Counted from the first letter of the stretch, positions 23,916 to 34,458 are shown. The stretch is DNA of 51,932 nucleotides from Rhodoferax sp. (GCA_030685025.1 JAUXWC010000018.1:1-51932), one strand, 5' to 3'. The notes: generated by a model from the letters alone, not told the origin. A program made the numbers and translations.

Positions 23916-26819
23916 ATGAGTGAATCCACGTCCCATGGGGCGCAACCGGCTTCGTCGGTTTATCAGGCCTACCAGGGCAACACCTATCTGTTTGGCGGCA
24001 ACGCTCCGTACGTCGAAGAGATGTACGAGAACTACCTGGCCAATCCAGGCAGCGTGCCCGAGACGTGGCGTGACTACTTCGACGCCCTGCAGAACGTACC
24101 CGCTGGGGATGGCACCGATGCCAAGGACGTGCCGCACCAGCCCGTGATCAATGCCTTTGCCGAGCGTGCCAAGCACGGCGGCACCAAGGTGGTGATGGCC
24201 ACCGGCGCCGATTCAGAGATGGGCCGCAAGCGCACCGCGGTGCAGCAGTTGATCGCCGCCTACCGCAATGTGGGCGTTCGCTGGGCTGACCTGGACCCCC
24301 TTAAGCGCACCGAGCGCGACGATATTCCTGAGCTGGACCCGGCCTTCTATGGCTTTGGTGATGCCGACCAGGAAACGGTGTTCAACACCAGCAACACCTT
24401 TTTTGGCAAAGAGTCGATGAGCCTGCGCGAGCTCATGAATGCCTTGCGCCAGACCTACTGCGGCACGGTTGGTGCCGAGTACATGTACGCCACCGACCAG
24501 AATCAGAAACGCTGGTGGCAGCAAAAGCTCGAATCGATCCGCAGCAAACCCACTTTCTCCGCCGAGAAGAAGCGCCGCATTCTTGACCGCTTGACCGCCG
24601 CAGAGGGCCTGGAGCGTTACCTGCATACCAAGTTTGTCGGGCAAAAGCGCTTCTCGCTCGAAGGTGGAGAGAGTTTCATCGCCTCGATGGACGAACTGAT
24701 TCAGACCGCCGGCGCCAAGGGCGTGCAGGAGATCGTGATCGGCATGGCACACCGTGGCCGACTCAATGTGCTGGTCAACTCCCTGGGCAAGATGCCGGCC
24801 GACCTGTTCGCCGAATTCGATCACACGGCGCCGGAAGAGTTGCCCAGCGGCGACGTGAAGTACCACCAGGGCTTCAGCTCGGACGTCACCTCGCCCGGCG
24901 GCCCGGTGCATCTGACATTGGCCTTCAATCCTTCCCATCTTGAAATCGTCAATCCGGTGGTCGAGGGCTCGGTGCGCGCGCGCATGGATCGACGCGCCGA
25001 CCCCCTGGGCAAGCAGGTTTTGCCAGTGTTGGTCCATGGCGATGCCGCATTTGCCGGGCAGGGCGTCGTGATGGAGACCCTGGCCCTGGCCGAAACCCGC
25101 GGTTACTCGACCGGCGGAACCGTGCACATCGTCATCAACAACCAGATCGGCTTCACCACCAGTGATCCGCGCGACAGCCGCTCGACGCTGTACTGCACTG
25201 ACATCGTCAAGATGATCGAGTCGCCGGTGCTGCACGTGAACGGCGATGACCCGGAAGCCGTGGTGCTGGCGACCCAATTGGCCTTGGAGTTCCGCATGGA
25301 ATTCCGCAAGGATGTCGTGGTGGACATCATTTGTTTTCGCAAGCTTGGCCACAATGAGCAGGACACACCGGCACTGACCCAGCCCTTGATGTACAAGAAG
25401 ATCGGCCAGCATCCTGGCACCCGCCGCTTGTACGCGGATCGCCTGGCGGCCCAAGGCTTCGGCGAAACGCTTGGCGATGAGATGGCCCGGGCCTATCGCG
25501 CCGCGATGGACGCGGGCGAGCATACGTTTAACCCGGTTCTGACCAATTTCAAGAGCAAGTATGCGGTCGACTGGTCGCCCTTCCTGGGCAAGAAGTGGAC
25601 CGACGCTGGCGACACGGCGATTCCCATGGCTGAGTGGAAGCGGCTGGCCGAGCGCTTGACCAGCCTGCCCGACAGCATTTCGCCGCACCAGTTGGTGAAA
25701 AAAGTTTACGACGATCGCGCTGCCATGGGCCGGGGCGACATCCCGGTGGACTGGGGCATGGGCGAGCACATGGCGTTTGCCTCCCTGGTGGCCAGTGGTT
25801 ATGCGGTGCGCCTGAGTGGCGAGGACTGCGGACGCGGCACGTTTACCCATCGCCACGCGGTTATTCATGATCAGAAGCGCGAGAAATTCGACGAGGGCAC
25901 CTACACGCCGCTGCAAAACGTGGCCGATGGACAGTCGCCGTTTGTGGTGATTGACTCGATTTTGTCGGAAGAGGCCGTGCTGGCATTCGAGTACGGCTAC
26001 GCCTCCAACGATCCCAACACGCTGGTGATCTGGGAAGCGCAGTTCGGTGATTTCGTCAACGGCGCTCAGGTGGTGATCGACCAGTTCATCGCCTCGGGTG
26101 AAGTCAAGTGGGGCCGAGTCAACGGCATCACGCTGATGTTGCCCCATGGCTACGAGGGCCAGGGCCCCGAGCACAGCTCGGCGCGTCTGGAGCGTTTCAT
26201 GCAGCTCAGCGCCGACACCAATATGCAAGTGGTGCAGCCGACCACGGCGAGCCAGATCTTCCACGTGCTGCGCCGCCAGATGGTGCGCAACCTGCGCAAG
26301 CCGCTGGTCATCATGACGCCCAAATCCTTGTTGCGCAACAAGGATGCGTCCTCGCCACTGTCCGAGTTCACCCGAGGCTCGTTCCAGACCGTCATTCCCG
26401 AGCAGAACGAGCTGGTGGTAAAACGCGCCGACAAGGTCAAACGGGTTGTGGCTTGCTCCGGCAAGGTTTACTACGACCTGGTCAAGAAGCGTGAAGAAAA
26501 GGGTTCGGACGATGTGGTACTGATCCGGGTGGAGCAGCTCTACCCGTTCCCGCACAAAGCCTTTGCGACCGAGCTCAAGCGTTACCCCAACGCCACCGAA
26601 GTGGTGTGGTGCCAGGACGAGCCGCAAAATCAGGGTGCCTGGTTCTTTGTGCAGCACTATATCCACGAGAACATGCAAGACGGCCAGAAGCTGGGTTATT
26701 CGGGCCGCGCCGCCTCGGCGTCGCCGGCGGTGGGCTACGCGCATTTGCACCAGGAGCAGCAAAAGGCCCTGGTCGATGGCGCGTTTGGCAAGCTCAAGGG
26801 CTTTGTGCTCGGCAAGTAA
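23916..26819 (+). CDS. odhA: 2-oxoglutarate dehydrogenase E1 component
   Basis: 967 residues, thiamine diphosphate-dependent E1 of the 2-oxoglutarate dehydrogenase complex in the TCA cycle. N-terminal NAPYVEEMYENYLANPGSVPETWRDYF is typical of OdhA/SucA; MAHRGRLNVLVNSLGK (about 287-302) and the ThDP-binding GDAAFAGQGVVMETLALAETRGYSTGGTVHIVINNQIGFTT (about 375-415) are intact, and the C-terminal transketolase-like domain has VLPHGYEGQGPEHSSARLERF-type sequence. A GGAGGT-like ribosome binding site lies just before the ATG. First gene of odhA-odhB-(lipoprotein)-lpdA-zapE. Confidence 0.97.
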   Translation: MSESTSHGAQPASSVYQAYQGNTYLFGGNAPYVEEMYENYLANPGSVPETWRDYFDALQNVPAGDGTDAKDVPHQPVINAFAERAKHGGTKVVMATGADSEMGRKRTAVQQLIAAYRNVGVRWADLDPLKRTERDDIPELDPAFYGFGDADQETVFNTSNTFFGKESMSLRELMNALRQTYCGTVGAEYMYATDQNQKRWWQQKLESIRSKPTFSAEKKRRILDRLTAAEGLERYLHTKFVGQKRFSLEGGESFIASMDELIQTAGAKGVQEIVIGMAHRGRLNVLVNSLGKMPADLFAEFDHTAPEELPSGDVKYHQGFSSDVTSPGGPVHLTLAFNPSHLEIVNPVVEGSVRARMDRRADPLGKQVLPVLVHGDAAFAGQGVVMETLALAETRGYSTGGTVHIVINNQIGFTTSDPRDSRSTLYCTDIVKMIESPVLHVNGDDPEAVVLATQLALEFRMEFRKDVVVDIICFRKLGHNEQDTPALTQPLMYKKIGQHPGTRRLYADRLAAQGFGETLGDEMARAYRAAMDAGEHTFNPVLTNFKSKYAVDWSPFLGKKWTDAGDTAIPMAEWKRLAERLTSLPDSISPHQLVKKVYDDRAAMGRGDIPVDWGMGEHMAFASLVASGYAVRLSGEDCGRGTFTHRHAVIHDQKREKFDEGTYTPLQNVADGQSPFVVIDSILSEEAVLAFEYGYASNDPNTLVIWEAQFGDFVNGAQVVIDQFIASGEVKWGRVNGITLMLPHGYEGQGPEHSSARLERFMQLSADTNMQVVQPTTASQIFHVLRRQMVRNLRKPLVIMTPKSLLRNKDASSPLSEFTRGSFQTVIPEQNELVVKRADKVKRVVACSGKVYYDLVKKREEKGSDDVVLIRVEQLYPFPHKAFATELKRYPNATEVVWCQDEPQNQGAWFFVQHYIHENMQDGQKLGYSGRAASASPAVGYAHLHQEQQKALVDGAFGKLKGFVLGK

Positions 26820-26867
26820 GACGACACCTCGCGTTGCGTTCAACCCCCATTCACGGAAAGAAATGTT

Positions 26868-28124
<1,257 letters not shown>

Positions 28125-28239
28125 GTAGGAATGCGGCTCCCGCTCAGCTGCTATGCCTTCTGGTGCCTGTCCCCTGAATTTTTGGGGTATTGGGTCGCGG
28201 TAGGCTCGATGTTCAGCGGGTAGTTGCCATGGAGTAAAA

Positions 28240-28836
28240 ATGACAAAACTTTTAGTATTGGCGTTCGGCCTTTTCCTCGCAGGATGTACATCGACCGGAG
28301 GTTCGCTGTTCAATGACAACGGTGCGGATATTGTGGAGCCCGTGTCTGGAGATCAGTTTCTGCCGGCTGTTGGTTATATGCCGGCTTGCAATTACGCGAA
28401 CACGACAGGCAATTTCATCACCCGCAATCGAGACAATGCCGTACTGGAGGAGGCCTGCAATTCAGCAGTTGGTTTGCTGAAGGGAATCTCCGGATTCAGT
28501 CTCAAGCAACCAGTTGGGCTGCCGGTTGGGCTACGTTCGCGTGCCGCTGCCCGGCAGGGCGGGGAGTGGATTGATCGACCACTCGAAATCGAACGCGAGG
28601 CGAAGTATCGGGTGATTATTAGTACACCGAGCATTGGTAGTGACGGACCAGGCTCTAAATATATCCAGTTTGGTTTTACCTTTCAGCGTATCGCAGACGG
28701 AAAAATTATGCGAGTAATGCCTCGTAGTGGAGGTCTTACCAATGCCACAGCGGCGGCAATTCGGTACGCTACCGATATGACGAAGATTCTGAATAATCCG
28801 GTATCGATGCCCCCGCAGTGGCACAGTCCATTTTGA
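28240..28836 (+). CDS. Predicted lipoprotein of unknown function, inserted between odhB and lpdA
   Basis: 198 residues with a lipoprotein signal peptide (MTKLLVLAFGLFLAGC, Cys16), so it is probably anchored in the inner or outer membrane. The rest has no family that I recognise. It has two further Cys (in PACNYAN and EEACNSAVG) that could form a disulfide. There are runs of beta-type sequence (KYRVIISTP, YIQFGFTFQRIADGK). Its AT-richer codons (AAT, TAT, GTT, TTA) differ from odhB and lpdA on both sides, a sign of acquisition. GGAG lies 9 bp before the ATG. The 115-bp stretch upstream is also not typical of the operon. Confidence 0.8.
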   Translation: MTKLLVLAFGLFLAGCTSTGGSLFNDNGADIVEPVSGDQFLPAVGYMPACNYANTTGNFITRNRDNAVLEEACNSAVGLLKGISGFSLKQPVGLPVGLRSRAAARQGGEWIDRPLEIEREAKYRVIISTPSIGSDGPGSKYIQFGFTFQRIADGKIMRVMPRSGGLTNATAAAIRYATDMTKILNNPVSMPPQWHSPF

Positions 28837-28847
28837 CCTTAGTTCCT

Positions 28848-30275
28848 ATGAGCAAGCAATTCGACGTGGTCGTCATCGGTGGCGGCCCCGGGGGCTACAT
28901 TGCCGCCATCCGCGCTGCCCAGTTGGGCATGAACGTGGCCTGCATTGACGAGTGGAAGAACAGCAAGGGTGGGCCGGCGCTGGGCGGCACCTGCACCAAT
29001 GTGGGCTGTATCCCGAGCAAGGCGCTGTTGCAGTCGTCCGAGCACTTCGACCACGCCAAGCATCACTTCACGGATCATGGCATCACTGCGACCGAGATCA
29101 CGATGGACGTCGCCAAGATGGTGGCGCGCAAGGATGCAGTGGTAAAGCAGAACAACGACGGCATTTTGTACCTGCTGAAGAAGAACAAGGTCAGCTTCTT
29201 CCACGGGCGTGGTTCGTTTGTGGCGGCGAGCGAGGCGGGCTACCATATCAAGGTGGCCGGTGCAGCGGAAGAAACACTGGTGGGCAAGCAAGTCATCGTC
29301 GCCACCGGCTCCAACGCGCGGGTCTTGCCAGGCGCGCCGTTTGACGAGGAGCTGATTCTGTCCAACGACGGCGCATTGCGTGTCGGTGCCGTGCCCAAGA
29401 AGCTGGGCCTGATCGGTTCCGGCGTGATCGGTCTGGAGATGGGATCGGTCTGGCGCCGCCTGGGTTCGGAAGTCACGATTCTGGAAGGCCTGCCGACCTT
29501 TCTGGGTGTCGTGGACGAGCAGATCGCCAAGGAAGCGCACAAAGCCTTCACCAAGCAGGGACTCAAGATTGAGTTGGGCGTGACGGTAGGCGAGGTCAAG
29601 GCCAGCAAGGCCGGCGTCTCGATTGCCTGGACCAACGCCAAGGGCGAGGCCCAGACGCTGGAGGTGGACAAGCTGATCGTGTCGATTGGCCGTGTGCCCA
29701 ACACCATCGGACTGAATGCCGAAGCGGTGAGCTTGAAGCTCGATGAGCGTGGCGCCATCGTGGTGGATGACCTGTGCAAAACCAATTTGCCCGGCGTGTG
29801 GGCGGTGGGCGACGTGGTGCGTGGCCCAATGCTGGCCCACAAGGCCGAAGAGGAGGGTGTGGCCGTGGCCGAGCGTATCGCTGGCCAGCACGGCCATGTC
29901 AATTTCAACACCGTGCCCTGGGTGATTTACACCAGCCCGGAAATTGCCTGGGTCGGGCAGACCGAGCAGCAACTCAAGGTGGCCGGGCGTGCCTACAAGT
30001 CCGGCGCGTTCCCGTTCCTGGCCAATGGCCGCGCCCGTGCGCTGGGCGACACCACCGGCATGGTGAAGATGCTGGCCGACGCCACGACCGATGAAATCCT
30101 GGGCGTGCACATTGTGGGTCCGATGGCCAGTGAGCTGATTGCCGAATGCGTGGTGGCCATGGAGTTCCGTGCCAGCAGCGAAGACATCGCGCGGATCTGC
30201 CATGCCCACCCCAGCTTGAGCGAGGCCACCAAGGAAGCGGCGCTGGCGGTGGACAAGCGGACGCTTAATTTTTGA
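28848..30275 (+). CDS. lpdA: Dihydrolipoyl dehydrogenase (E3)
   Basis: 475 residues from the ATG at 28848. FAD-binding GGGPGGYIAAIRAAQLG at the N-terminus, the redox-active disulfide in GGTCTNVGCIPSKALL (about 45-60), the NAD-binding GSGVIGLEMGSVWRRLG and the C-terminal His-Glu pair in CHAHPSLSEATKEAAL. It reoxidises the lipoyl groups of OdhB and passes electrons to NAD. The start lies 11 bp after the lipoprotein stop and has no clear Shine-Dalgarno sequence, so translation may depend on the gene before it. The usual direct link to odhB has been broken. Confidence 0.96.
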   Translation: MSKQFDVVVIGGGPGGYIAAIRAAQLGMNVACIDEWKNSKGGPALGGTCTNVGCIPSKALLQSSEHFDHAKHHFTDHGITATEITMDVAKMVARKDAVVKQNNDGILYLLKKNKVSFFHGRGSFVAASEAGYHIKVAGAAEETLVGKQVIVATGSNARVLPGAPFDEELILSNDGALRVGAVPKKLGLIGSGVIGLEMGSVWRRLGSEVTILEGLPTFLGVVDEQIAKEAHKAFTKQGLKIELGVTVGEVKASKAGVSIAWTNAKGEAQTLEVDKLIVSIGRVPNTIGLNAEAVSLKLDERGAIVVDDLCKTNLPGVWAVGDVVRGPMLAHKAEEEGVAVAERIAGQHGHVNFNTVPWVIYTSPEIAWVGQTEQQLKVAGRAYKSGAFPFLANGRARALGDTTGMVKMLADATTDEILGVHIVGPMASELIAECVVAMEFRASSEDIARICHAHPSLSEATKEAALAVDKRTLNF

Positions 30276-30278
30276 TCA

Positions 30279-31382
30279 GTGTCCGCAAGCGTCCTGCAAA
30301 CCTATGAGGCGGAACTGGCGGCCCGCGGCTATGTCGCGGACCCGGCCCAACTGCGTGCGGTCCAGGCGCTGGAGCGCTGCGCAATGGAGTGGGCCGACTT
30401 CAAGGAGAAGCGTTCCAACGCATTCAAGAAGTTGATCAACCGGCCTGACGTTCCGCGCGGCGTCTACTTGTACGGTGGAGTCGGGCGGGGTAAGAGCTTT
30501 CTTATGGATTGCTTCTACAACGCCGTGCCGCTCCGGCGCAAAACGCGCCTGCACTTTCACGAGTTCATGCGCGAGGTGCATCGCGAACTGGCCGACCTGC
30601 AGGGCACCGTCAATCCACTCGATGAGTTGGGCAAGCGCATGTCGCGCAAGTACCGGTTGATCTGTTTTGACGAGTTTCATGTTGCAGACATCACCGACGC
30701 GATGATTCTGCACCGGCTGCTGGCCGCCTTGTTCGAAAACGGGGTGGGTTTCGTAACCACCTCGAATTTCCGCCCGGACGATCTGTATCCAGGTGGCCTG
30801 CACCGCAGCCGCATTCTGCCCGCGATTGCCCTGCTAAACCAGCGCCTGGATGTGATCAGCGTTGACAACGGGACCGACTACCGGCGACGCACCATGGAGC
30901 AGCTCAAGCTCTACCACGTGCCATGTGGCGCCACGGCCGACGCCGCCATGCGGCAGTCGTTCGAGCGGCTTGCCGAGTCACATGACGAGGACCCGGTGCT
31001 GCACATCGAGGCGCGCGACATCCGGGCGCGGCGCAGGGCCGGGGGCGTGATCTGGTTTGACTTCAAGACCTTGTGTGGCGGTCCGCGCTCGCAAAACGAC
31101 TACCTGGAAATCGCCACCCAGTTTCATACGCTGCTGCTGAGTGACGTGCCAGAAATGTCGATCCGGATGGCCTCCGAGGCGCGGCGTTTTACTTGGTTGG
31201 TCGATGTGCTCTATGACCGGCGGGTCAAGCTGATTCTGTCCGCACAGGTGTCGGCCGAAGCGCTGTATGTCGAGGGCCCGCTGGCGCATGAGTTTCCCCG
31301 CACCGCCTCGCGCTTGAACGAAATGCAGTCGAGTGACTTCCTGGCCCAGGAGCGTCGCCTGGTGGACACAAGACTAACCTGA
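30279..31382 (+). CDS. zapE: Cell division protein ZapE (AFG1-like ATPase)
   Basis: 367 residues from a GTG 3 bp after the lpdA stop. P-loop GGVGRGKSFLMD (66-73 core), Walker B LICFDEFHVADI (DEFH 131-134) and the family segments TSNFRPDDLYPGGLHR and FDFKTLCGGPRSQNDYLEIA. ZapE is a membrane-associated ATPase that acts on the Z ring; relatives in mitochondria act in protein quality control. The lpdA-zapE pairing is common in Burkholderiales. The stop codon TGA lies inside repeat copy C1. Confidence 0.93.
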   Translation: MSASVLQTYEAELAARGYVADPAQLRAVQALERCAMEWADFKEKRSNAFKKLINRPDVPRGVYLYGGVGRGKSFLMDCFYNAVPLRRKTRLHFHEFMREVHRELADLQGTVNPLDELGKRMSRKYRLICFDEFHVADITDAMILHRLLAALFENGVGFVTTSNFRPDDLYPGGLHRSRILPAIALLNQRLDVISVDNGTDYRRRTMEQLKLYHVPCGATADAAMRQSFERLAESHDEDPVLHIEARDIRARRRAGGVIWFDFKTLCGGPRSQNDYLEIATQFHTLLLSDVPEMSIRMASEARRFTWLVDVLYDRRVKLILSAQVSAEALYVEGPLAHEFPRTASRLNEMQSSDFLAQERRLVDTRLT

Positions 31383-31432
31383 GACATTGCGGGACAGACC
31401 GGAGCGCAGCGACGCTCTGTCCTCAACTGATC
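31378..31432 (+). repeat. Dispersed palindromic repeat, copy C1 (type I)
   Basis: CCTGAGACA followed by the 46-bp core TTGCGGGACAGACCG, GAGCG, CAGCGA, CGCTC, TGTCCTCAACTGATC. The TGA inside CCTGAGAC is the stop codon of zapE. The core is identical to copies C2 and A. Confidence 0.88.
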
Positions 31433-31441
31433 AGGGGTGTT

Positions 31442-31487
31442 TTGCGGGACAGACCGGAGCGCAGCGACGCTCTGTCCTCAACTGATC
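31442..31487 (+). repeat. Dispersed palindromic repeat, copy C2 (type I)
   Basis: Exact second copy of the 46-bp core, 9 bp after C1, without the CCTGAGAC leader. The pair lies between the converging ends of zapE and the PP2C phosphatase gene. Confidence 0.88.
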
Positions 31488-31506
31488 CTCGGCGGCGGCT
31501 TGTCCG

Positions 31507-32268
31507 CTACGAGCCCAGTGGTTCGAGTTTGACAATCGCCAGCGACAGGTTGTCGCCACCGCCATGCGCGCGCGCGCGGGCTTTCTCGATCAGGAATTCG
31601 GTGGCTTCGCGGGCTGATAGGGTCGACAGCACCGAGCCCAACTCCGTGGTGTTGAAATAATGCCACACCCCATCACTGCAAGCCATCAGTACATCTCCCG
31701 CACGCAGTTTCGGGATGAAGTGGATATCGGTCGGCGGGTCGGTATCTGTTCCCAGGCAGCCCATCAGGATGTTCGATTGCGGGTGCACATTGGCTTCTTC
31801 CTCGGTCAGCTCGCCGCGGTCGACCAGCGCCTGCACATAAGAATGGTCCATCGTGCGTTTGACGAACTTGCTGCCATGGAAGTGGTAGACGCGCGAATCG
31901 CCGGCATGGGCCCAATAACAGTCACCACCGGGGTTGATCAGGAATGCCGCGACGGTGCTGTGGGGTTCTTCCTCGGAGGACACGGCTGTGAGTTTGATCA
32001 CGACGTGCGCTTCCTGCACCAACTGGTTCAGCAAGGCAGACGCGTCGTCGGTGTCGGGGGAGTAGCGCTCGAACAACTGCTTGGCCGTCATCATGACCTG
32101 GTCCGACGCCTTGCGCCCGCCGCTGCGGCCCCCCATGCCGTCGGCCAGCACAGCCAGGACGCAACCATTGACGCGAGGGTGATTCAGCAGCGCAACCTGG
32201 TCTTGCTGGTAGTCACGGTCCCCTTTGTGGATGCCGGTGGATGCGGTGAGTCGGTAGCCTTTGATCAT
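31507..32268 (-). CDS. PP2C-family serine/threonine phosphatase
   Basis: 253 residues from the ATG at 32268; a TTG at 32301 would add 11 residues. The metal-binding motifs are RDYQQD (18-23), LADGMGGRSGG (42-50), AHAGDSRVY and GGGDNLSLAIV, with SDGVWHYF before the last. This is a cytoplasmic, metal-dependent phosphatase of the Stp1/PphA type. No partner Ser/Thr kinase is visible in the window. It converges with zapE across a repeat pair and diverges from a YdcH-like gene. Confidence 0.9.
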   Translation of the reverse strand: MIKGYRLTASTGIHKGDRDYQQDQVALLNHPRVNGCVLAVLADGMGGRSGGRKASDQVMMTAKQLFERYSPDTDDASALLNQLVQEAHVVIKLTAVSSEEEPHSTVAAFLINPGGDCYWAHAGDSRVYHFHGSKFVKRTMDHSYVQALVDRGELTEEEANVHPQSNILMGCLGTDTDPPTDIHFIPKLRAGDVLMACSDGVWHYFNTTELGSVLSTLSAREATEFLIEKARARAHGGGDNLSLAIVKLEPLGS

Positions 32269-32382
32269 AGGTTGCAGTTCAGAAGTCGAAAGCTTGTGCA
32301 ATGGGCTGCGAAGGCCGTATTATCGAGCCAACGCAAGCATTCAACCAGTTCATTCTTGGTGGCCACAGTTCCGACGCATTCC

Positions 32383-32586
32383 TTGGACTCGAATCTACAT
32401 TCACCGGCACGCCGACTGATCGAGCTACGCATGGAGCATGCCGATCTGGACGCCTTGATCGACCTCGCGATCCATCAGCTTCCGCTCGACCAGTTGATGA
32501 TGCGGCGTCTCAAGAAGCGTCGACTCGCGTTGCGTGACGAAATCGCCAGAATCGAACGCGAACTCGATCCGGATCAATCTGCTTGA
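32383..32586 (+). CDS. Small YdcH/DUF465-like protein
   Basis: 67 residues from a TTG at 32383 (MDSNLHSPARRLIELRMEH...), or 51 from the ATG at 32431. The helical pattern RLIELRMEHADLDALID followed by LMMRRLKKRRLALRDEIARIE matches the DUF465 hallmark (EHxxLDxxI and LKKxRLxLRDEI). Function unknown; probably a short coiled-coil protein. The TTG start is preferred because relatives extend upstream of MEH, although no strong ribosome binding site is seen. Confidence 0.75.
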   Translation: MDSNLHSPARRLIELRMEHADLDALIDLAIHQLPLDQLMMRRLKKRRLALRDEIARIERELDPDQSA

Positions 32587-32626
32587 CGAATGCTGATTGG
32601 GCCTCGCGGTTGAGCGCCAAGACCAA

Positions 32627-33433
32627 TCACCAGAACCGCCACCATGGATTGGTGTTGGTTCGGCGGCCTTGTGACAACAACTCGCTCTTGGGGTAGTTGA
32701 GCGCCATTACGCGCTTGGCATCGTCGCGCAATTGCGTCATGCCCAGAGCGTCATACGACTGCACCATGATGAACAGGGCGTCTTCCAGAGCGCTCACGCC
32801 CTGGTAGTCAGCCAGCGCCGACTGGGCTCGGTTGATGGCGGCCACGTAGGCGCCGCGACTGTAGTAAAAGCGCGCCACATGAACCTCGTAACGTGCCAAC
32901 GCATTGACGATATAGGTCATGCGCTGCGCGGCGTCCGGGGCGTAGCGCGAGCTTGGAAATCGGGTGGTCAGCTCCTTGAATGCCTCGAACGATTCCTTTG
33001 CAGCCTTCTGATCGCGCTCGGCCAAGTCCTGTCGTGTGATAAAGGCAAACATTCCCAGGTCGTCGTTGAAGCTGACCAGGCCCTTGAGGTAGAGCGCGTA
33101 GTCCAGCGCTGGACTGGCCGGATGCAGCTTCATGAAGCGGTCGAGTGTCGAGATCGCCTGGGCCGTTTCGCCAGTCTTGAAGTACGCATAGGCCTTTTCC
33201 AACTGCGCCTGCTGCGCCAGCGGGGTTCCCGCCGCACGACCTTCGAGTTTTTCGAACTGGATGATTGCCTTGTCATAGGCGCCCGCGTTCATGTCGTCCT
33301 TGGCATCGGCGTAGATCTTGTTTGGGCTCTGGCCGACGGTTTTGTCCTCCGGGGTTGATGAGCAGGCGGTCGCCAGCAGGGCCACGCCCACAAGCGTCAA
33401 CCGGGAGACAACCGATAATTTGGCACGAAACAT
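32627..33433 (-). CDS. bamD: Outer membrane assembly lipoprotein BamD
   Basis: 268 residues with a lipoprotein signal ending in LLATAC (Cys24), then TPR-like helices starting KIYADAKDDMNAGAYDKAIIQFEKLEGR, with SRYAPDAAQRMTYIVNALARYEVHVARFYYSRGAYVAAINR as the strongly conserved central part. BamD is the essential partner of BamA in beta-barrel insertion at the inner face of the outer membrane. A perfect TATAAT lies 33 bp upstream of the ATG. It is divergent from rluD; bamB of the same complex is also in this window (43566). Confidence 0.94.
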   Translation of the reverse strand: MFRAKLSVVSRLTLVGVALLATACSSTPEDKTVGQSPNKIYADAKDDMNAGAYDKAIIQFEKLEGRAAGTPLAQQAQLEKAYAYFKTGETAQAISTLDRFMKLHPASPALDYALYLKGLVSFNDDLGMFAFITRQDLAERDQKAAKESFEAFKELTTRFPSSRYAPDAAQRMTYIVNALARYEVHVARFYYSRGAYVAAINRAQSALADYQGVSALEDALFIMVQSYDALGMTQLRDDAKRVMALNYPKSELLSQGRRTNTNPWWRFW

Positions 33434-33447
33434 GTCGGACAGCTTTC

Positions 33448-34458
33448 TTGAAAAAATCCAATTTCATTATATCGACCGACCCTGTCGCTGAAGACGGGGA
33501 CGATGGCGCCGAGATCGGGCCTCAGTCGGACGTGCGCGCTTTGACGTTTGGCGCCGCCTTGCACGGGCAGCGCGTCGATCGGGCGGTGGCCGAACTGGTG
33601 CCCGAGTTCTCAAGAAGCTATTGCCAGCAGTTGATTGAGCTGGGTGCCCTCCAGCTCAACGGCCGGGTGGTGCAAAAACCGTCCACCCGTGTCAAGGCTT
33701 GCGACCTTGGCAGCATCGAGCTGCGACCAACCCCACAGAGCCAGGCGTTCAAGCCCGAAGCCATGGCGCTGGACGTGGTGTTCGAGGACGACTACCTTCT
33801 GGTGTTGAACAAGCCCGCCGGACTGGTGGTGCACCCGGCTCCTGGCAACTGGAGCGGGACCTTGCTCAATGGGCTGTTGGCGCGAGATTCCCGCGCGACC
33901 GAGTTACCGCGTGCCGGCATTGTTCATCGGCTCGACAAGGACACCAGCGGCTTGATGGTGGTGGCGCGCACCCGACTGGCCATGGACGCGCTGGTCAAAC
34001 TGATCGCGGCTCGCGAGGTGAGCCGGCAATACCTGGCGCTGGTGCACAAGCCATGGCAGGGCTCAGCCCAGAGAGCGATTGACGCGCCAATCGGGCGCGA
34101 TCCGCGCAACCGCTTGCGCATGGCGGTGGTGGACCTCGCTCAACATGCGGGCAAATCGGCCCGGACCGATGTCCGGCTGCTGCAAAACGGTGAACGGGGT
34201 TGCCTGTTGCACTGCACGCTGCACACTGGGCGCACGCACCAGATTCGGGTGCACCTGAGCTTGATCGGGCATCCGCTGGTGGCCGATGAAACCTATGGTG
34301 GCGCCCCTGGGGCGGGCCTGCTACGGCAAGCACTTCATGCCTGCCGGCTTGCCTTCACGCACCCGGTGACGGCACAGCCCATGGTGTTTCAGGCCGAGTT
34401 GCCACCTGATCTACGGGCCGCGTTGGCGGTATGGGGCCTGCGTTACAATCGCGACTAA
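33448..34458 (+). CDS. rluD: 23S rRNA pseudouridine synthase RluD
   Basis: 336 residues from a TTG at 33448. An S4-type RNA-binding region comes first ([33 protein letters not shown]), then the catalytic domain with [19 protein letters not shown] (catalytic Asp) and [25 protein letters not shown]. It modifies helix 69 of 23S rRNA and supports ribosome assembly. The start is uncertain: a GTG at 33532 (MRALTFG...) would leave room for a promoter between this gene and bamD. Stop at 34456-34458. The gene pairs with bamD in divergent order, as often seen in proteobacteria. Confidence 0.9.
   Translation: MKKSNFIISTDPVAEDGDDGAEIGPQSDVRALTFGAALHGQRVDRAVAELVPEFSRSYCQQLIELGALQLNGRVVQKPSTRVKACDLGSIELRPTPQSQAFKPEAMALDVVFEDDYLLVLNKPAGLVVHPAPGNWSGTLLNGLLARDSRATELPRAGIVHRLDKDTSGLMVVARTRLAMDALVKLIAAREVSRQYLALVHKPWQGSAQRAIDAPIGRDPRNRLRMAVVDLAQHAGKSARTDVRLLQNGERGCLLHCTLHTGRTHQIRVHLSLIGHPLVADETYGGAPGAGLLRQALHACRLAFTHPVTAQPMVFQAELPPDLRAALAVWGLRYNRD
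33466..33471 (-). promoter_or_regulatory. Perfect -10 element for bamD
   Basis: TATAAT on the minus strand, 33 bp upstream of the bamD ATG. At 17 bp upstream the hexamer is TCTTCA, a weak -35. It overlaps the possible N-terminal codons of rluD. Confidence 0.5.

Noticed and set aside
28165-28195. CCCC...GGGG hairpin in the leader of the lipoprotein gene as an odhB terminator
   Set aside because: Only four base pairs with a nine-base loop and no T-run after it.
31384-31487. Classical rho-independent terminators at the repeat hairpins
   Set aside because: The stems are not followed by a T-run in either direction, so a simple intrinsic terminator is not supported, although an effect on transcript ends remains possible.
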